A stretch of 64,000 bases of DNA, taken from NCBI GenBank assembly GCA_910576335.1, contig CAJTIU010000004.1, forward strand, positions 212,451-276,450. Reading direction: 5' to 3'. A program made the position numbers and the translations under genes. Positions 16,853 to 25,929 of the stretch are shown in pieces. This DNA comes from Lachnospiraceae bacterium (GTDB lineage Bacteria; Bacillota; Clostridia; Lachnospirales; Lachnospiraceae). The notes under the pieces are model-generated. The model worked only from the letters and a program-made list of their open reading frames with translations. It made no database searches and had not been told where the DNA came from. Position 1 is the stretch's first letter, and each line of letters opens with the position of its first letter.

Positions 16853-18019
16853 TTACGGTAATACTGTATTCTGGATTTTTTCTACTAGCTCCTGGTCTTC
16901 CAGTAATTTCTGAAACAGCTCCTCGCCGGCTGTATAATACTGCTTTCCATCGGTCCCTTCTGGCAGGTCCCCTGATTCTATCAGTGTTTTTACTGTATAA
17001 TTTACAGTCTTCTCCCAGTATCTGTCGCTGTCTGGATTGTAGAATCCTTCCTTTGCCTCGTCCACAGATACCAGATCGTCAAATTCTGTCATGAATGTCT
17101 TCCATTCTTCGGCCGGCGTCTCTGTTCCTGATGTTTCGGTAAATAACCGGGCGGCTACTTCGGAGAATTTGTCCTGGTCTGCATCAAATGCATTGACTGC
17201 CCCGAAGATCAGTGCCTGCAGCTTTATGGCTGTCTCCTGGTTATTTTCCAGGAAATCGGTTGTTGTCATCCATGTATCGAACCACAGTCCTGCCTCACCC
17301 AGAATATCTGAGCCTCCTATATTGATAAAATCCCCCTGATTCATAAGTGATCTCTGCTGCGGAAGGCTTCCGATGTAAAAGTCTCCGGTTCCGGACAATA
17401 GGGCATTTGCGGCCTTTGCGTCATCTCCAAAGTTCATAAAGGTAACGTCCTTTTCTGTCAGGCCCACCTGGGCAATTGCATCTAGTATCAGTGCTTTTCT
17501 CTGTGGAATGATGCAGAAGGTCTTTCCCTTCAGGTCATTCAGCCTCTGCTCCTTTGCAGCCTCAATGTCCCCGTTTTTCTCCTCAACCAGCTCGTCCCAC
17601 GAACTCAAGTTTCCTTTTCTCCCTACAAAGAAGAACCCTTTAAAATCTCCGAGGGGTGTAAAATTAACAAGGTTAGGGCTGCCGCTTACGCATGCAAGAT
17701 GCTCCGATATGCAGGAACCGCTGATCACAACGTCTCCCCTGACCAGGGACTGGGCCCCTGCCGATGTGGATGATACCACCTGCAGGTCAAGATCCAGTCC
17801 GTATTCCTTATCAAGCCCTGTCTCATGCGCTACTGACAGGACTGCATACATGGGGTACGGCGTAACTCCTATCCCGACTTTTATAATTTCCTGCGTCCCG
17901 CCTGTATCCTCCTGTTCATTACCTGCCGGTTTATTTCCGGGATCTTCTGCGTTTCCACACCCTGCCAGTGCAAATATCATACATAAAACCAATAAAACAG
18001 ACAGCATCTTTTTCTTCAT
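16853..18019 (-). CDS. NMT1/THI5-like ABC transporter substrate-binding lipoprotein
   Basis: A 388-residue lipoprotein with signal peptide and lipobox LAGC near residue 20, then a periplasmic-binding-like fold of the NMT1/SsuA/TauA group. By family knowledge it would bind a small organic nutrient such as a sulfonate, pyrimidine precursor or other aromatic. It is the last gene of the cluster under the LacI regulator. The start ATG at 18019 has GGAGGAAG upstream. Its permease and ATPase lie 2 kb away in the same direction. Confidence 0.85.
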   Translation of the reverse strand: MKKKMLSVLLVLCMIFALAGCGNAEDPGNKPAGNEQEDTGGTQEIIKVGIGVTPYPMYAVLSVAHETGLDKEYGLDLDLQVVSSTSAGAQSLVRGDVVISGSCISEHLACVSGSPNLVNFTPLGDFKGFFFVGRKGNLSSWDELVEEKNGDIEAAKEQRLNDLKGKTFCIIPQRKALILDAIAQVGLTEKDVTFMNFGDDAKAANALLSGTGDFYIGSLPQQRSLMNQGDFINIGGSDILGEAGLWFDTWMTTTDFLENNQETAIKLQALIFGAVNAFDADQDKFSEVAARLFTETSGTETPAEEWKTFMTEFDDLVSVDEAKEGFYNPDSDRYWEKTVNYTVKTLIESGDLPEGTDGKQYYTAGEELFQKLLEDQELVEKIQNTVLP

Positions 18020-18053
18020 AATCTTCCTCCGTATCTTCATTTAAAACGATTGT

Positions 18054-18944
18054 TTACAGGTATAGTGCCGCCGCATTCTTCCCAAGGATCCCTTCGATCT
18101 CTTCTTTTTTAAATAACGGCCATCCACATCTTTCGCAGATCTGATTTAACTCTTCTTTCAGATAATGTATCCATGCCTTTAGGTCATTTGCCGGATTCTC
18201 ACCGAACAGGTCGTACCCTGCCGCCACATAGTCCGAGGCAAACATCACTCTGTCCAGTACGCCATATTCTTTTGCAAGCACCAGATTTTTTGCAAGCCAG
18301 GCTGGCCGCACGAAATTCATCGCCAAATCGCAGTACAGCTTCTTATGATTCGTCATTAATACAAACAGATGCTCGCTGAAAGGGTAGCCGCTGTGCTCGA
18401 CAATTAAGGTGAGATTCGGAAAATCTACCATGACGTCGTTCAGATATTCCATCTGTACATATTTTGTCGGGGACAGAATGGCCGGGCCCATCTGCGCCGA
18501 ATGATGATACTGTACTACCACCTGATGCTCCTGCGCAAATTCATAATATGGATATACTATGGCTGAATTTGACAGATATTGCCCGAAGGGCGGCGTAAAA
18601 AGCACCCCTCTGAATCCTTGCCCGAGGATTCGTTGTTTAAAATATGCAAACTTTTCCGGATAAAATCTGCCTGCCGCATCATTCGGCTCAATGCTTACAA
18701 ACGGGATAAAGAAATCCGGATATTTTTCGTAGCATTCTAATACATACTCCTCTCCAAAATTGTTTCCCCAAATACGGCTCATGTCCTGCCCCATGCACAC
18801 GGCTTTGTCGATCCCTGCCTCTTTCCACCAGCCCACAAGCTGGTCAATATTTGTATCTTCCGGAATCCCAAGCTTCATATCCGTATTCTTTTTCACATCA
18901 AAATTCACTTTACGTGTCAGATGCATATGGGAATCAATAATCAT
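18054..18944 (-). CDS. Amidohydrolase_2-type TIM-barrel hydrolase (copy A)
   Basis: A 296-residue metal-dependent enzyme of the amidohydrolase 2 group, which includes decarboxylases such as ACMSD as well as hydrolases. The metal-binding DSHMH is at residues 4-8, and later ligands lie in QYHHSAQ, VEHSGYP and MFASDY. It is about two-thirds identical, by eye, to the next gene. Tandem duplication suggests two related substrates or a heteromer. The substrate is unknown. Its start follows the ribosome-like GAGAGGAATGG. Confidence 0.8.
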   Translation of the reverse strand: MIIDSHMHLTRKVNFDVKKNTDMKLGIPEDTNIDQLVGWWKEAGIDKAVCMGQDMSRIWGNNFGEEYVLECYEKYPDFFIPFVSIEPNDAAGRFYPEKFAYFKQRILGQGFRGVLFTPPFGQYLSNSAIVYPYYEFAQEHQVVVQYHHSAQMGPAILSPTKYVQMEYLNDVMVDFPNLTLIVEHSGYPFSEHLFVLMTNHKKLYCDLAMNFVRPAWLAKNLVLAKEYGVLDRVMFASDYVAAGYDLFGENPANDLKAWIHYLKEELNQICERCGWPLFKKEEIEGILGKNAAALYL

Positions 18945-18961
18945 AACATCACCATTCCTCT

Positions 18962-19852
18962 CTACAGGTAAAGCCTTGCAGCATTGTCATGGAGAATCCC
19001 CAAAAGCTCCTCCTGTGTAAATACAGGCCAGCCGCAGCCCTCACAGATCTGGTTCAGTTCAACTTCCACATAGTGAATCCATCTCTTTAAATCCTCTGCC
19101 GGATTCGCCGAAAAATAATCATACTCGCATCCGACAAAATCAGAGGCAAACATCACCCTGTCAAGAACTCCGTATTCTTTTGCGATCACCATATTCCACG
19201 CAAGCCACGTAGGCCTTCCGAATGTCATGGCCAGGTCGCAGTACATTTTCTTATGATTTGTCATCAGCACAAACAGATACTCGCTCCAGGGATATCCGAT
19301 ATGTTCTACCACGATCTTCATATCCGGGAAGTCTACCATCACATCATTGAGATTCTGCATCTGTGCGTATTTCGTCGGCGCCAGTACCGCAGGTCCTGTC
19401 TGTGCCGAATGATGATACTGCACCACAACATCCTCCTTCTCACAGAATTCATAGAATGGATACATACTGGCGTCATTGGAATGGTATTGTCCATACGGCG
19501 GCGTAAACAGAACTCCTCTGAAACCGTAATCCTTAACCCTGCTTTTTAAGTGTTCCAGCTTTTCGCGGCTGAATCTCCCCGCAGCATCAACAGGCTCCAC
19601 GCTTGCAAATGGAATAAAGAAATCCGGATATTTCTGATAGCATTCCAAAACATACTCTTCGCCAAAATTATTTTTCCAGATTCTCTCCATATCCTGTCCC
19701 ATACAGACTGCTTTCTCGATTCCCGCTTCCTTCCACCAGCCCACGAGCTGATCAATATCCGTATCCTCCGGAATCCCAAGCCCCATCCTGGTATTCGTCT
19801 CGACATCGAAGTTCGCCTTCCTTGTCAAATGCATGTGTGAATCAATTACCAT
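18962..19852 (-). CDS. Amidohydrolase_2-type TIM-barrel hydrolase (copy B)
   Basis: A 296-residue paralogue of the downstream gene, of exactly the same length. DSHMH, QYHHSAQ, VEHIGYPW and MFASDF give the same predicted metal site. Loop residues differ most around 100-140 and 230-250, where specificity would be set. The ATG at 19852 has AAAGGAGG upstream. The 122-bp gap to the permease gene is the only gap larger than 50 bp in this cluster. Confidence 0.8.
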   Translation of the reverse strand: MVIDSHMHLTRKANFDVETNTRMGLGIPEDTDIDQLVGWWKEAGIEKAVCMGQDMERIWKNNFGEEYVLECYQKYPDFFIPFASVEPVDAAGRFSREKLEHLKSRVKDYGFRGVLFTPPYGQYHSNDASMYPFYEFCEKEDVVVQYHHSAQTGPAVLAPTKYAQMQNLNDVMVDFPDMKIVVEHIGYPWSEYLFVLMTNHKKMYCDLAMTFGRPTWLAWNMVIAKEYGVLDRVMFASDFVGCEYDYFSANPAEDLKRWIHYVEVELNQICEGCGWPVFTQEELLGILHDNAARLYL

Positions 19853-19974
19853 AACGCAACCTCCTTTTATTTATTTTTTGTAATTTTTCTCCGAATCATT
19901 CTGTCTTCCGTCCTAACCCGGACAAGCCGGAACCAAAATTTTGCCATTTTGCGCAAGATTTCGTTGTTAAGCGC

Positions 19975-20739
19975 CTAAAATGACATCTTCTCACGCTCTG
20001 TCCATCTCGTCAGCCTCCGCTCGATCAGACGGATGATCTGGTCTAAAATAATTGCAAGGACGCTATAAATTAAAACTACCGCTATAATAGCCGGAGTATC
20101 CAGATACATCTGCCGGACAATCATTGTATAGCCAAGGCCTGACTGCACTCCCATAAATTCTGCAGCCACGTCAAGTCCCCAGGATGTTCCTGCAGCCACC
20201 CGGATCGCGCCGATCAGATGCGGCACAATATACGGGCAGATCACGGTCTTAAACATCACGCTTTTCTTCGCCCCCAGATTATAGGATGCATTGATATACA
20301 CGGAAGGGATATTTCGAACCGCTTCATATGTCTGCACGCCTAAAACAGTGGACACTCCCAGGGCAACCAGCAGGATTTGGGGCCAGAGGCCAAGCCCGAA
20401 CCAGATCATGAACAGTGGAATCATTGCAAAGATCGGAATCGGCCTTGTAAACTCCATGAAAGGTCCCACAATATTCATAAACGTTCTGCTGTATGCCATC
20501 AGAAGTCCCATTCCCACACCAATCACAGCTCCGATCAGAAAGCCGCTTAAAGTGATCCTGAGGCTTGACAGGATGGAGGACGGCAGGGAGGCTCTCATGG
20601 CAATAAAGGAATTGATAATATCTTTTGGTCCCGGCAGATAAATCGGCCTGATCTGAAATACGCTGATCACTCCTGTCCAGATAATGAAAAACACTGCAGT
20701 CAGCAACAGTTTTCTTGATATGTTTTTTGCCGCACTCAT
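19975..20739 (-). CDS. ABC transporter permease (SsuC/TauC-like)
   Basis: A 254-residue inner-membrane protein with six helices and the cytoplasmic coupling loop SYNLGAKKSVMFKTVICPYI (EAA-like). This is the usual form in NMT1/SsuA-type importers. The ATG at 20739 is 2 bp after the ATPase gene and has GGAGGAG upstream, so both subunits are coupled. It should import the ligand of the substrate-binding protein at 16853-18019. Confidence 0.88.
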   Translation of the reverse strand: MSAAKNISRKLLLTAVFFIIWTGVISVFQIRPIYLPGPKDIINSFIAMRASLPSSILSSLRITLSGFLIGAVIGVGMGLLMAYSRTFMNIVGPFMEFTRPIPIFAMIPLFMIWFGLGLWPQILLVALGVSTVLGVQTYEAVRNIPSVYINASYNLGAKKSVMFKTVICPYIVPHLIGAIRVAAGTSWGLDVAAEFMGVQSGLGYTMIVRQMYLDTPAIIAVVLIYSVLAIILDQIIRLIERRLTRWTEREKMSF

Positions 20740-20741
20740 CC

Positions 20742-21515
20742 TTACTCCTCCTCTCTCTCATACTTTTTCAGCAGTTCAACTGTTCTGCGCCGCACCTTCT
20801 GGAATTCAGGATTTTCCTTAATCTGCACAGTCCGGGGCCGTTCAAACGGCACTTCGATCACTTCTGCTTCCCCGCCGTTTTTAATGTGCTGCAGCACAAC
20901 AATCTTATCAGCGAGAAATAATGCTTCTTCAATATCATGGGTAACAAAGACAATTGTCTTCTTTGATCCCTCCCATATCTTTACGAGTTCCTCCTGCATC
21001 ATCTCCTTCGTCATGGCGTCCAGCGCTCCGAAGGGTTCGTCCATAAGGATTGTCTCCGGGTTATTCGCAAGCACCCGGGCAAGATCCACTCTTTTTTTCA
21101 TGCCTCCGGATAACTCTTTCGGCCATGCGTTTTCAAATCCCTTTAACCCTACAGTCTCAATAAACTTATTCACATGCTCTTTGCGTGTCTCTGCTGGAAC
21201 TCCTCTTACCTTAAGCCCGTATTCCACATTGTCGCGTACCCGAAGCCATGGAAATACCGCATCCTCCTGAAATACCATTGCCCTTTCATAGCCTACGCTT
21301 TTTATTTCCTGCCCGTTATAAATGATCTTTCCCTCTGAGGGCTTTTCAAATCCGGCAAGCATCTTAAGGAGTGTGGATTTTCCACAGCCGGACGGTCCGA
21401 TGATGCAGACAAACTCATTGTCTCCAATCGTAAGTCCCAGTTTCCTTATCACCTCATAGCCCGGTTTCCCTTTATTACCTTCATAAGAGAAACTTAAGTT
21501 CTCTATTTTAAGCAT
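20742..21515 (-). CDS. ABC transporter ATPase (SsuB/TauB-like)
   Basis: A 257-residue cytoplasmic ATPase. Walker A is GPSGCGKSTLLKML, signature LSGGMKKRVDLARVL, Walker B ILMDEPFGALD, and the switch region VTHDIEEALFLAD is typical of the nitrate/sulfonate/taurine-type subfamily. The start ATG at 21515 has GGGAGGCGG upstream. It partners the permease 2 bp downstream. Confidence 0.9.
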   Translation of the reverse strand: MLKIENLSFSYEGNKGKPGYEVIRKLGLTIGDNEFVCIIGPSGCGKSTLLKMLAGFEKPSEGKIIYNGQEIKSVGYERAMVFQEDAVFPWLRVRDNVEYGLKVRGVPAETRKEHVNKFIETVGLKGFENAWPKELSGGMKKRVDLARVLANNPETILMDEPFGALDAMTKEMMQEELVKIWEGSKKTIVFVTHDIEEALFLADKIVVLQHIKNGGEAEVIEVPFERPRTVQIKENPEFQKVRRRTVELLKKYEREEE

Positions 21516-21540
21516 GTTACCGCCTCCCTTGTTTTAAAAT

Positions 21541-22953
21541 CTACTTTTCTACAGCCAGCACCACCGATGTATCCGCCATATATGGGAAGCAGACTGCCGG
21601 AAGGTCTGAGAGTGGAAGCACCTCTTCTGGAAGATTGATTCCCAGTACCTCTGTCATAAACTTTCGTCTCGCCTTAATCCTCTCATAACAGGAAGGCGAC
21701 ATTTCCTTTATCTCATTATGAAGCGCTTCATTTCCGATCGCCAAACCGTCCTCGATGTGGCAGGGAAGGTATGGGTCTTTAAAACAGACTGTATAATCAC
21801 ATTGCAGAACCATACCTGAACGCACCTTTACCTTGCTGCCCTTTACAAACGGGGAGTTTGTCCACTCATCCGTATGGATCAGATGCCCTGGGTTCAATAC
21901 AATATTATACTTTTCGAATCCCAGCTCCTTCTCAACCATGTCATAAATCTCCCCAAATTCCGTCCCGGGCTTCATCATCTCATACCAGCCGGCGACACTT
22001 GAAAAATACGGCTTTGCAACCTCTTCCACATAATGCCTCCTGCATTCCGGAAGATCTTCTGTGGTACGGATAAACATGCCCATCTTATGTACCAGGGATC
22101 CCCTCATGCCGTACCCTGCTCCGGCCGGACTTCCATAAGCAAGCCTGCTGTGATACTCCGGACTGTTAAGCCCAAGAGCCGCATGTGCATCTCCGAAGTT
22201 CACATTCGGGTGGGTACATTCAGGCTCACCGTCGATTTCCAGGAGCCTGGATACCTCTATTTCCGACATTCCTTCCTTCATGTTTTTCAGCGCCCGGTAA
22301 ACTCCCCTGGAAATCTTCGTCCCCTGCAGCTCAAACTGGATGATTTCCTTCGCAGACGCGTGGTGTCTGAGTCCGTATTCATTGTCCATAAGGAGATCAA
22401 CCGCATTACAGATTTCTCTGCCATCTGCCGCAATCCGCAGGGTTTCAGTAATATAATGGGGTACATCTGTGACACATCCTTCCAGGTTAAACAGATCATC
22501 TCTGTAGGATTTCCAGCCTGCCAGGCCTATTTTTCCATTTGTTCCGCCTATCTCCCTTCGGAATATATCCTCCAAAGGCTCACTGTCCTCATTTGGCTGG
22601 CCCATCAGCCCGAATGTCTGGAATAATACTGCCTTAATATCATAGGGTATCTTCGGAACATATCCCATTCCTTCATTCCCGACAAGAATCACCGGCTTTT
22701 CTCCGCGTTTTAAGATCAGCAGCGCCTCCTCAAATCTCGGATCATACCCAGTAAAGTAAAGGATATTTGAAAAATGCTCTCTGTCTCCGTATACTACAAT
22801 TACATTGTATTCCTGCGCCTGGGGCATTGCCCACAGGCTCTCTATCCGTCCAAGATAATCTTCCTTCGTTGTCACAGGTATCTCCGATTCCACAATTGGA
22901 ACCGGATTCTCACACAGTGTTACCGGCACTCTTTTCTCTATTATTTTTTTCAT
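21541..22953 (-). CDS. M24-family (creatinase/prolidase-like) protein with altered metal site
   Basis: A 470-residue protein with an N-terminal creatinase-type domain and C-terminal pita-bread M24 domain. GHLIHTDEW and HIEDGLAIGNEA match the His and last Glu motifs, but where family members have an Asp pair and a Glu in a GM-x-x-x-EP motif, this protein has NFGDAHAALG and GMVLQCDYTV. The dinuclear metal site is therefore probably changed or lost, as in metal-free creatinase. I chose the ATG at 22953; it overlaps the regulator gene by 44 bp. A role in the substrate pathway of this cluster is likely, but the reaction is unknown. Confidence 0.65.
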   Translation of the reverse strand: MKKIIEKRVPVTLCENPVPIVESEIPVTTKEDYLGRIESLWAMPQAQEYNVIVVYGDREHFSNILYFTGYDPRFEEALLILKRGEKPVILVGNEGMGYVPKIPYDIKAVLFQTFGLMGQPNEDSEPLEDIFRREIGGTNGKIGLAGWKSYRDDLFNLEGCVTDVPHYITETLRIAADGREICNAVDLLMDNEYGLRHHASAKEIIQFELQGTKISRGVYRALKNMKEGMSEIEVSRLLEIDGEPECTHPNVNFGDAHAALGLNSPEYHSRLAYGSPAGAGYGMRGSLVHKMGMFIRTTEDLPECRRHYVEEVAKPYFSSVAGWYEMMKPGTEFGEIYDMVEKELGFEKYNIVLNPGHLIHTDEWTNSPFVKGSKVKVRSGMVLQCDYTVCFKDPYLPCHIEDGLAIGNEALHNEIKEMSPSCYERIKARRKFMTEVLGINLPEEVLPLSDLPAVCFPYMADTSVVLAVEK

Positions 22954-24004
22954 ATTCTTCACCATCCTTAGCTTTTGCTATGGATCTCCCTTCAATTATT
23001 TTGTACTGTATCATTGTCCGGATCTCCGTGCAGGTCTTCTCTTTAATCTGGTCCAGAAGCTGATAGGAAGCCTGGCGCCCCATCTGTCCCAGGGCAAACT
23101 CCACAGTCTGAAGGCTTGGGGTGCAGGCCCGGGCGGCAATGCTGTTATCTATCCCCACTACCGAAATGTCCTCTGGAACACGCTTCCCCTGATCCTGGAT
23201 TGCCTTTACCGCGCCGACTGCCATATTGTCATTTCCACATATAAGCGCTGTACACTGCTCCCCGCTCTCCAGCATGGCCTTCACGCAGGTATAGCCGCTT
23301 TCAATACTGAAGTCTCCATAAAGAACCAGCTTTTCTTCAATATCCAGTTTCTCTGCCTTCATACCGTCTTTAAAACCGCGGAAGCGGAACTTCATATCCT
23401 GCTGGCCGCTCAAAACATTAATAAACCCAATTTTACTATGTCCCAGTTCTTTTAAAATATGCACAAGATCCTTTACCATCTGCTTGTTATCAATACATAC
23501 CTCATTTGCCGCCATATCTGGACAATTTCCGTCCAGCAGTACAAAAGGGAAATTCTGCCTTTTCATATCCTGGACCGTCTTCTTCGGCACCTCCCACGCA
23601 GACAGTATCGCTATGCCGTCCGCTTCTCTGCTGTTAATGCAGTTCTTTACACAATTATCAAGCTGCTGCGGCTTTGCCGCCGCCACAATCTTAATCTGAA
23701 GGCTGTAGCCTTCCTTTGTCAGACTGTCGTTCATGGCCTGGATCACAGGCAGCTGATGAAGCCATGTGGAAGGGCTGATATTTTTTTCTGATACAATACA
23801 CAATAAGATCGTATTCGACTTTCCCTTCGCAAGCTTCTGTGCATAGACATTGGGTGTAAAGTCCAATGCCTTGATTGATTCGGCAATCTTCCTTCTGTTC
23901 ACTTCTTTTACGGAATACGGGTCATTAATATATTTCGACACGGTTCCGACAGAAACTCCTGCTCTGACAGATACATCTTTTAATGTGGCTTTTCTCATAC
24001 TCAT
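22910..24004 (-). CDS. LacI/GalR-family transcriptional regulator
   Basis: A 364-residue regulator. Residues 4-50 form the LacI helix-turn-helix (TLKDVSVRAGVSVGTVSKYI) with hinge, followed by a periplasmic-binding-type ligand domain. It heads the cluster and overlaps the M24 gene, so it is likely its local regulator. A perfect 18-bp palindrome of LacI-operator form lies about 100 bp upstream. The start ATG at 24004 has AAAGGAACC upstream. The inducer is unknown. Confidence 0.88.
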   Translation of the reverse strand: MSMRKATLKDVSVRAGVSVGTVSKYINDPYSVKEVNRRKIAESIKALDFTPNVYAQKLAKGKSNTILLCIVSEKNISPSTWLHQLPVIQAMNDSLTKEGYSLQIKIVAAAKPQQLDNCVKNCINSREADGIAILSAWEVPKKTVQDMKRQNFPFVLLDGNCPDMAANEVCIDNKQMVKDLVHILKELGHSKIGFINVLSGQQDMKFRFRGFKDGMKAEKLDIEEKLVLYGDFSIESGYTCVKAMLESGEQCTALICGNDNMAVGAVKAIQDQGKRVPEDISVVGIDNSIAARACTPSLQTVEFALGQMGRQASYQLLDQIKEKTCTEIRTMIQYKIIEGRSIAKAKDGEEYEKNNREKSAGNTV

Positions 24005-24104
24005 CCTAGGTTCCTTTCATTTAAAACTACATTTCGTGAAATAATTGTATAATTCTATCATACTCTATTTCATAATATAGTTCAAAAGGATTTTGTTTTA
24101 CAAT

Positions 24105-24122
24105 AAATGAAGCGCTTCATTT
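24105..24122. promoter_or_regulatory. LacI-type operator candidate
   Basis: AAATGAAGC followed by GCTTCATTT is a perfect 18-bp palindrome with central CG-containing symmetry, the layout used by LacI/GalR proteins. It lies 101 bp before the LacI-family start codon. Confidence 0.65.
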
Positions 24123-24325
24123 TTTGAGAAAAATAAAAAGGTTGTATTTACATTTATATCATAGTCTATTTGGGGCATCTTGTCAATATATTTTTATAAA
24201 AACATTTTTTATAGTACATTTTGCACATATAATTTTACACCACTTCTGCGGTCTCTTCTTCGATTAACTCAAAATCGTTTCATATTAATGAATCGTTTCG
24301 AATTTTTGTATTTTTTTCAAAAATG

Positions 24326-24375
24326 CATGTGTAAAAACGCAGGCGCAGCAGGCTGCGCCTGCGTTTTTACACATG
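24326..24375. terminator. Bidirectional 23-bp-stem hairpin
   Basis: CATGTGTAAAAACGCAGG... pairs perfectly with its complement across a CAGG loop (50 nt in total). A-rich and T-rich tracts inside the stem allow termination on both strands. It separates the LacI cluster promoter from the kinase gene. Confidence 0.75.
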
Positions 24376-24459
24376 TGCTACCGGGAAAGCCGCGTTGTCG
24401 TCAATCGGTACAGCCACCGCTGCGCCTCGTTCCTCCGTCTTGCAGACTGAAAATTCACA

Positions 24460-25929
24460 TTATTCCGTATCTAATTCAAACCAGAATGCCACTCCGTTAT
24501 CGTAATTCTCCGCGCCGTATTTCTGATGGAAGGACTCCATGATGGCCTTTACAATAGAAAGACCGATGCCATTTCCGCCATATTCCCTTGTATGCGCCTT
24601 ATCCACCTTATAGAACTTATCCCAGATATGGGGAAGAGCCTCCTCAGGAATAGGGGAGCCTGTGTTAAATACAGATACCCTGGCCTTTCCATCATCTGCT
24701 ACAGTCATCTTTACCTCCACAACCTTATCCCCATCCAGATGATTAAAGGCGTTGCTGATATAATTGCGCACCACCTGCTCGGTCTTGAATTCATCTGCCC
24801 ATACATATACCGGTCCTTCCTTCAGGAATATGACTCTCGCCTCCTTCTGCTGGGCCATAATATCCATGCTCTGCAGAATACCCTCAATAACCTCGACCAG
24901 GTCGAACCGTTCAAATTCAATCTTCTCATCCCCGAATTCCAATTGGTTCAGCGCCATAAGGTTCTTCACCATCTGGTTCATTTTTGCCGCCTCATCCATA
25001 ATCACATCGCAGTAAAATTCCCGACTCTCAGAATCCGTATTTACCCCTTCCTTAAGCCCCTCCGCATAGCCCTGGATTAGTGCAAGAGGCGTTTTCAGCT
25101 CGTGGGAGACATTTCCCATGAATTCGCTTCGCATCTTCTCCAGTTTCTCCTTGCGCTCAATATCTTTTTGGAGACTATTGTTGGCACGCTTCAGCTCCGA
25201 TATGGTGCTTTCAAGCTTTTCCGACATCCGGTTAAAATTGGCTCCCAGCTCGCCAATCTCATTGGAGCCTCCACTAGTATATTTTGCCTCAAAATCCAGG
25301 TCTGCCATCCGGTCTGACAGAACCGCAAGCTCCAGGATGGGATCTGTAAGCCGTTTGGAAAAATACCACACAAGCGCAATGCATATTGCAATCATGGTAC
25401 AGCCGATGTAGATCAGGAACCGGTTGGAGATATCTGCGCTCTCCCGGATACTCTCTAAAGGGCTTCGCAGAAGGAATACGCTTCCCTCATCAAACCGTCC
25501 CCACATCTCAATATATTCCGTCTTATTCCATCTGTCTTTTGACTGGACAAGCTGATATTTATCGGTACTGATCAGCAGCCTGCTCTCCTTCTGTGCCTGG
25601 TCGAGCAGATATCCATTAAGCTGCTTTTTCAGCATATCCATATCATGCACATTTGTTACAACCCGGCCGTTCCTCTCGTCAATGACCAGAAAGGAAATAT
25701 TACTCTTTTCCGCAAGCCCCCTCAGAAGCTCTGAGACTTCCTGGTACTCCACCGTGTCCTGCTCAATTGCCAGCTTAAGCTCCCCGTAGAGCTGCACGAA
25801 CGCAGTTTCCTTATTGCTGATGTAGTAAGGCTCCAGGAATCTTACATTAATAATAAGCAGAATCAGCAGAAGGCTTACAAGCAGACCTATAAACACACCC
25901 GTCATCTGACGCTTGATTGAATGCTTCAT
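24460..25929 (-). CDS. Membrane sensor histidine kinase
   Basis: A 489-residue kinase with two membrane helices (near residues 10-30 and 165-190), an extracellular sensor region, HAMP linker, HisKA domain with VSHELKTPLALI and a HATPase domain (N box NYISNAFNH, G box GGNGIGLSI). The ATG at 25929 overlaps the stop of the response regulator gene (TAATG), so the pair is coupled. The input signal is unknown; the arrangement resembles envelope-sensing systems of the VanS/BaeS type. Confidence 0.92.
   Translation of the reverse strand: MKHSIKRQMTGVFIGLLVSLLLILLIINVRFLEPYYISNKETAFVQLYGELKLAIEQDTVEYQEVSELLRGLAEKSNISFLVIDERNGRVVTNVHDMDMLKKQLNGYLLDQAQKESRLLISTDKYQLVQSKDRWNKTEYIEMWGRFDEGSVFLLRSPLESIRESADISNRFLIYIGCTMIAICIALVWYFSKRLTDPILELAVLSDRMADLDFEAKYTSGGSNEIGELGANFNRMSEKLESTISELKRANNSLQKDIERKEKLEKMRSEFMGNVSHELKTPLALIQGYAEGLKEGVNTDSESREFYCDVIMDEAAKMNQMVKNLMALNQLEFGDEKIEFERFDLVEVIEGILQSMDIMAQQKEARVIFLKEGPVYVWADEFKTEQVVRNYISNAFNHLDGDKVVEVKMTVADDGKARVSVFNTGSPIPEEALPHIWDKFYKVDKAHTREYGGNGIGLSIVKAIMESFHQKYGAENYDNGVAFWFELDTE

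Larger units (their letters stand above)
24005..24459. other. 455-bp intergenic region between the LacI gene and sensor kinase gene
   Basis: No gene is visible. It holds the LacI-type palindrome at 24105-24122, two direct AATCGTTTC repeats (24273 and 24291 region), a perfect bidirectional hairpin at 24326-24375 and about 80 bp of unremarkable sequence before the kinase stop. Confidence 0.7.
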
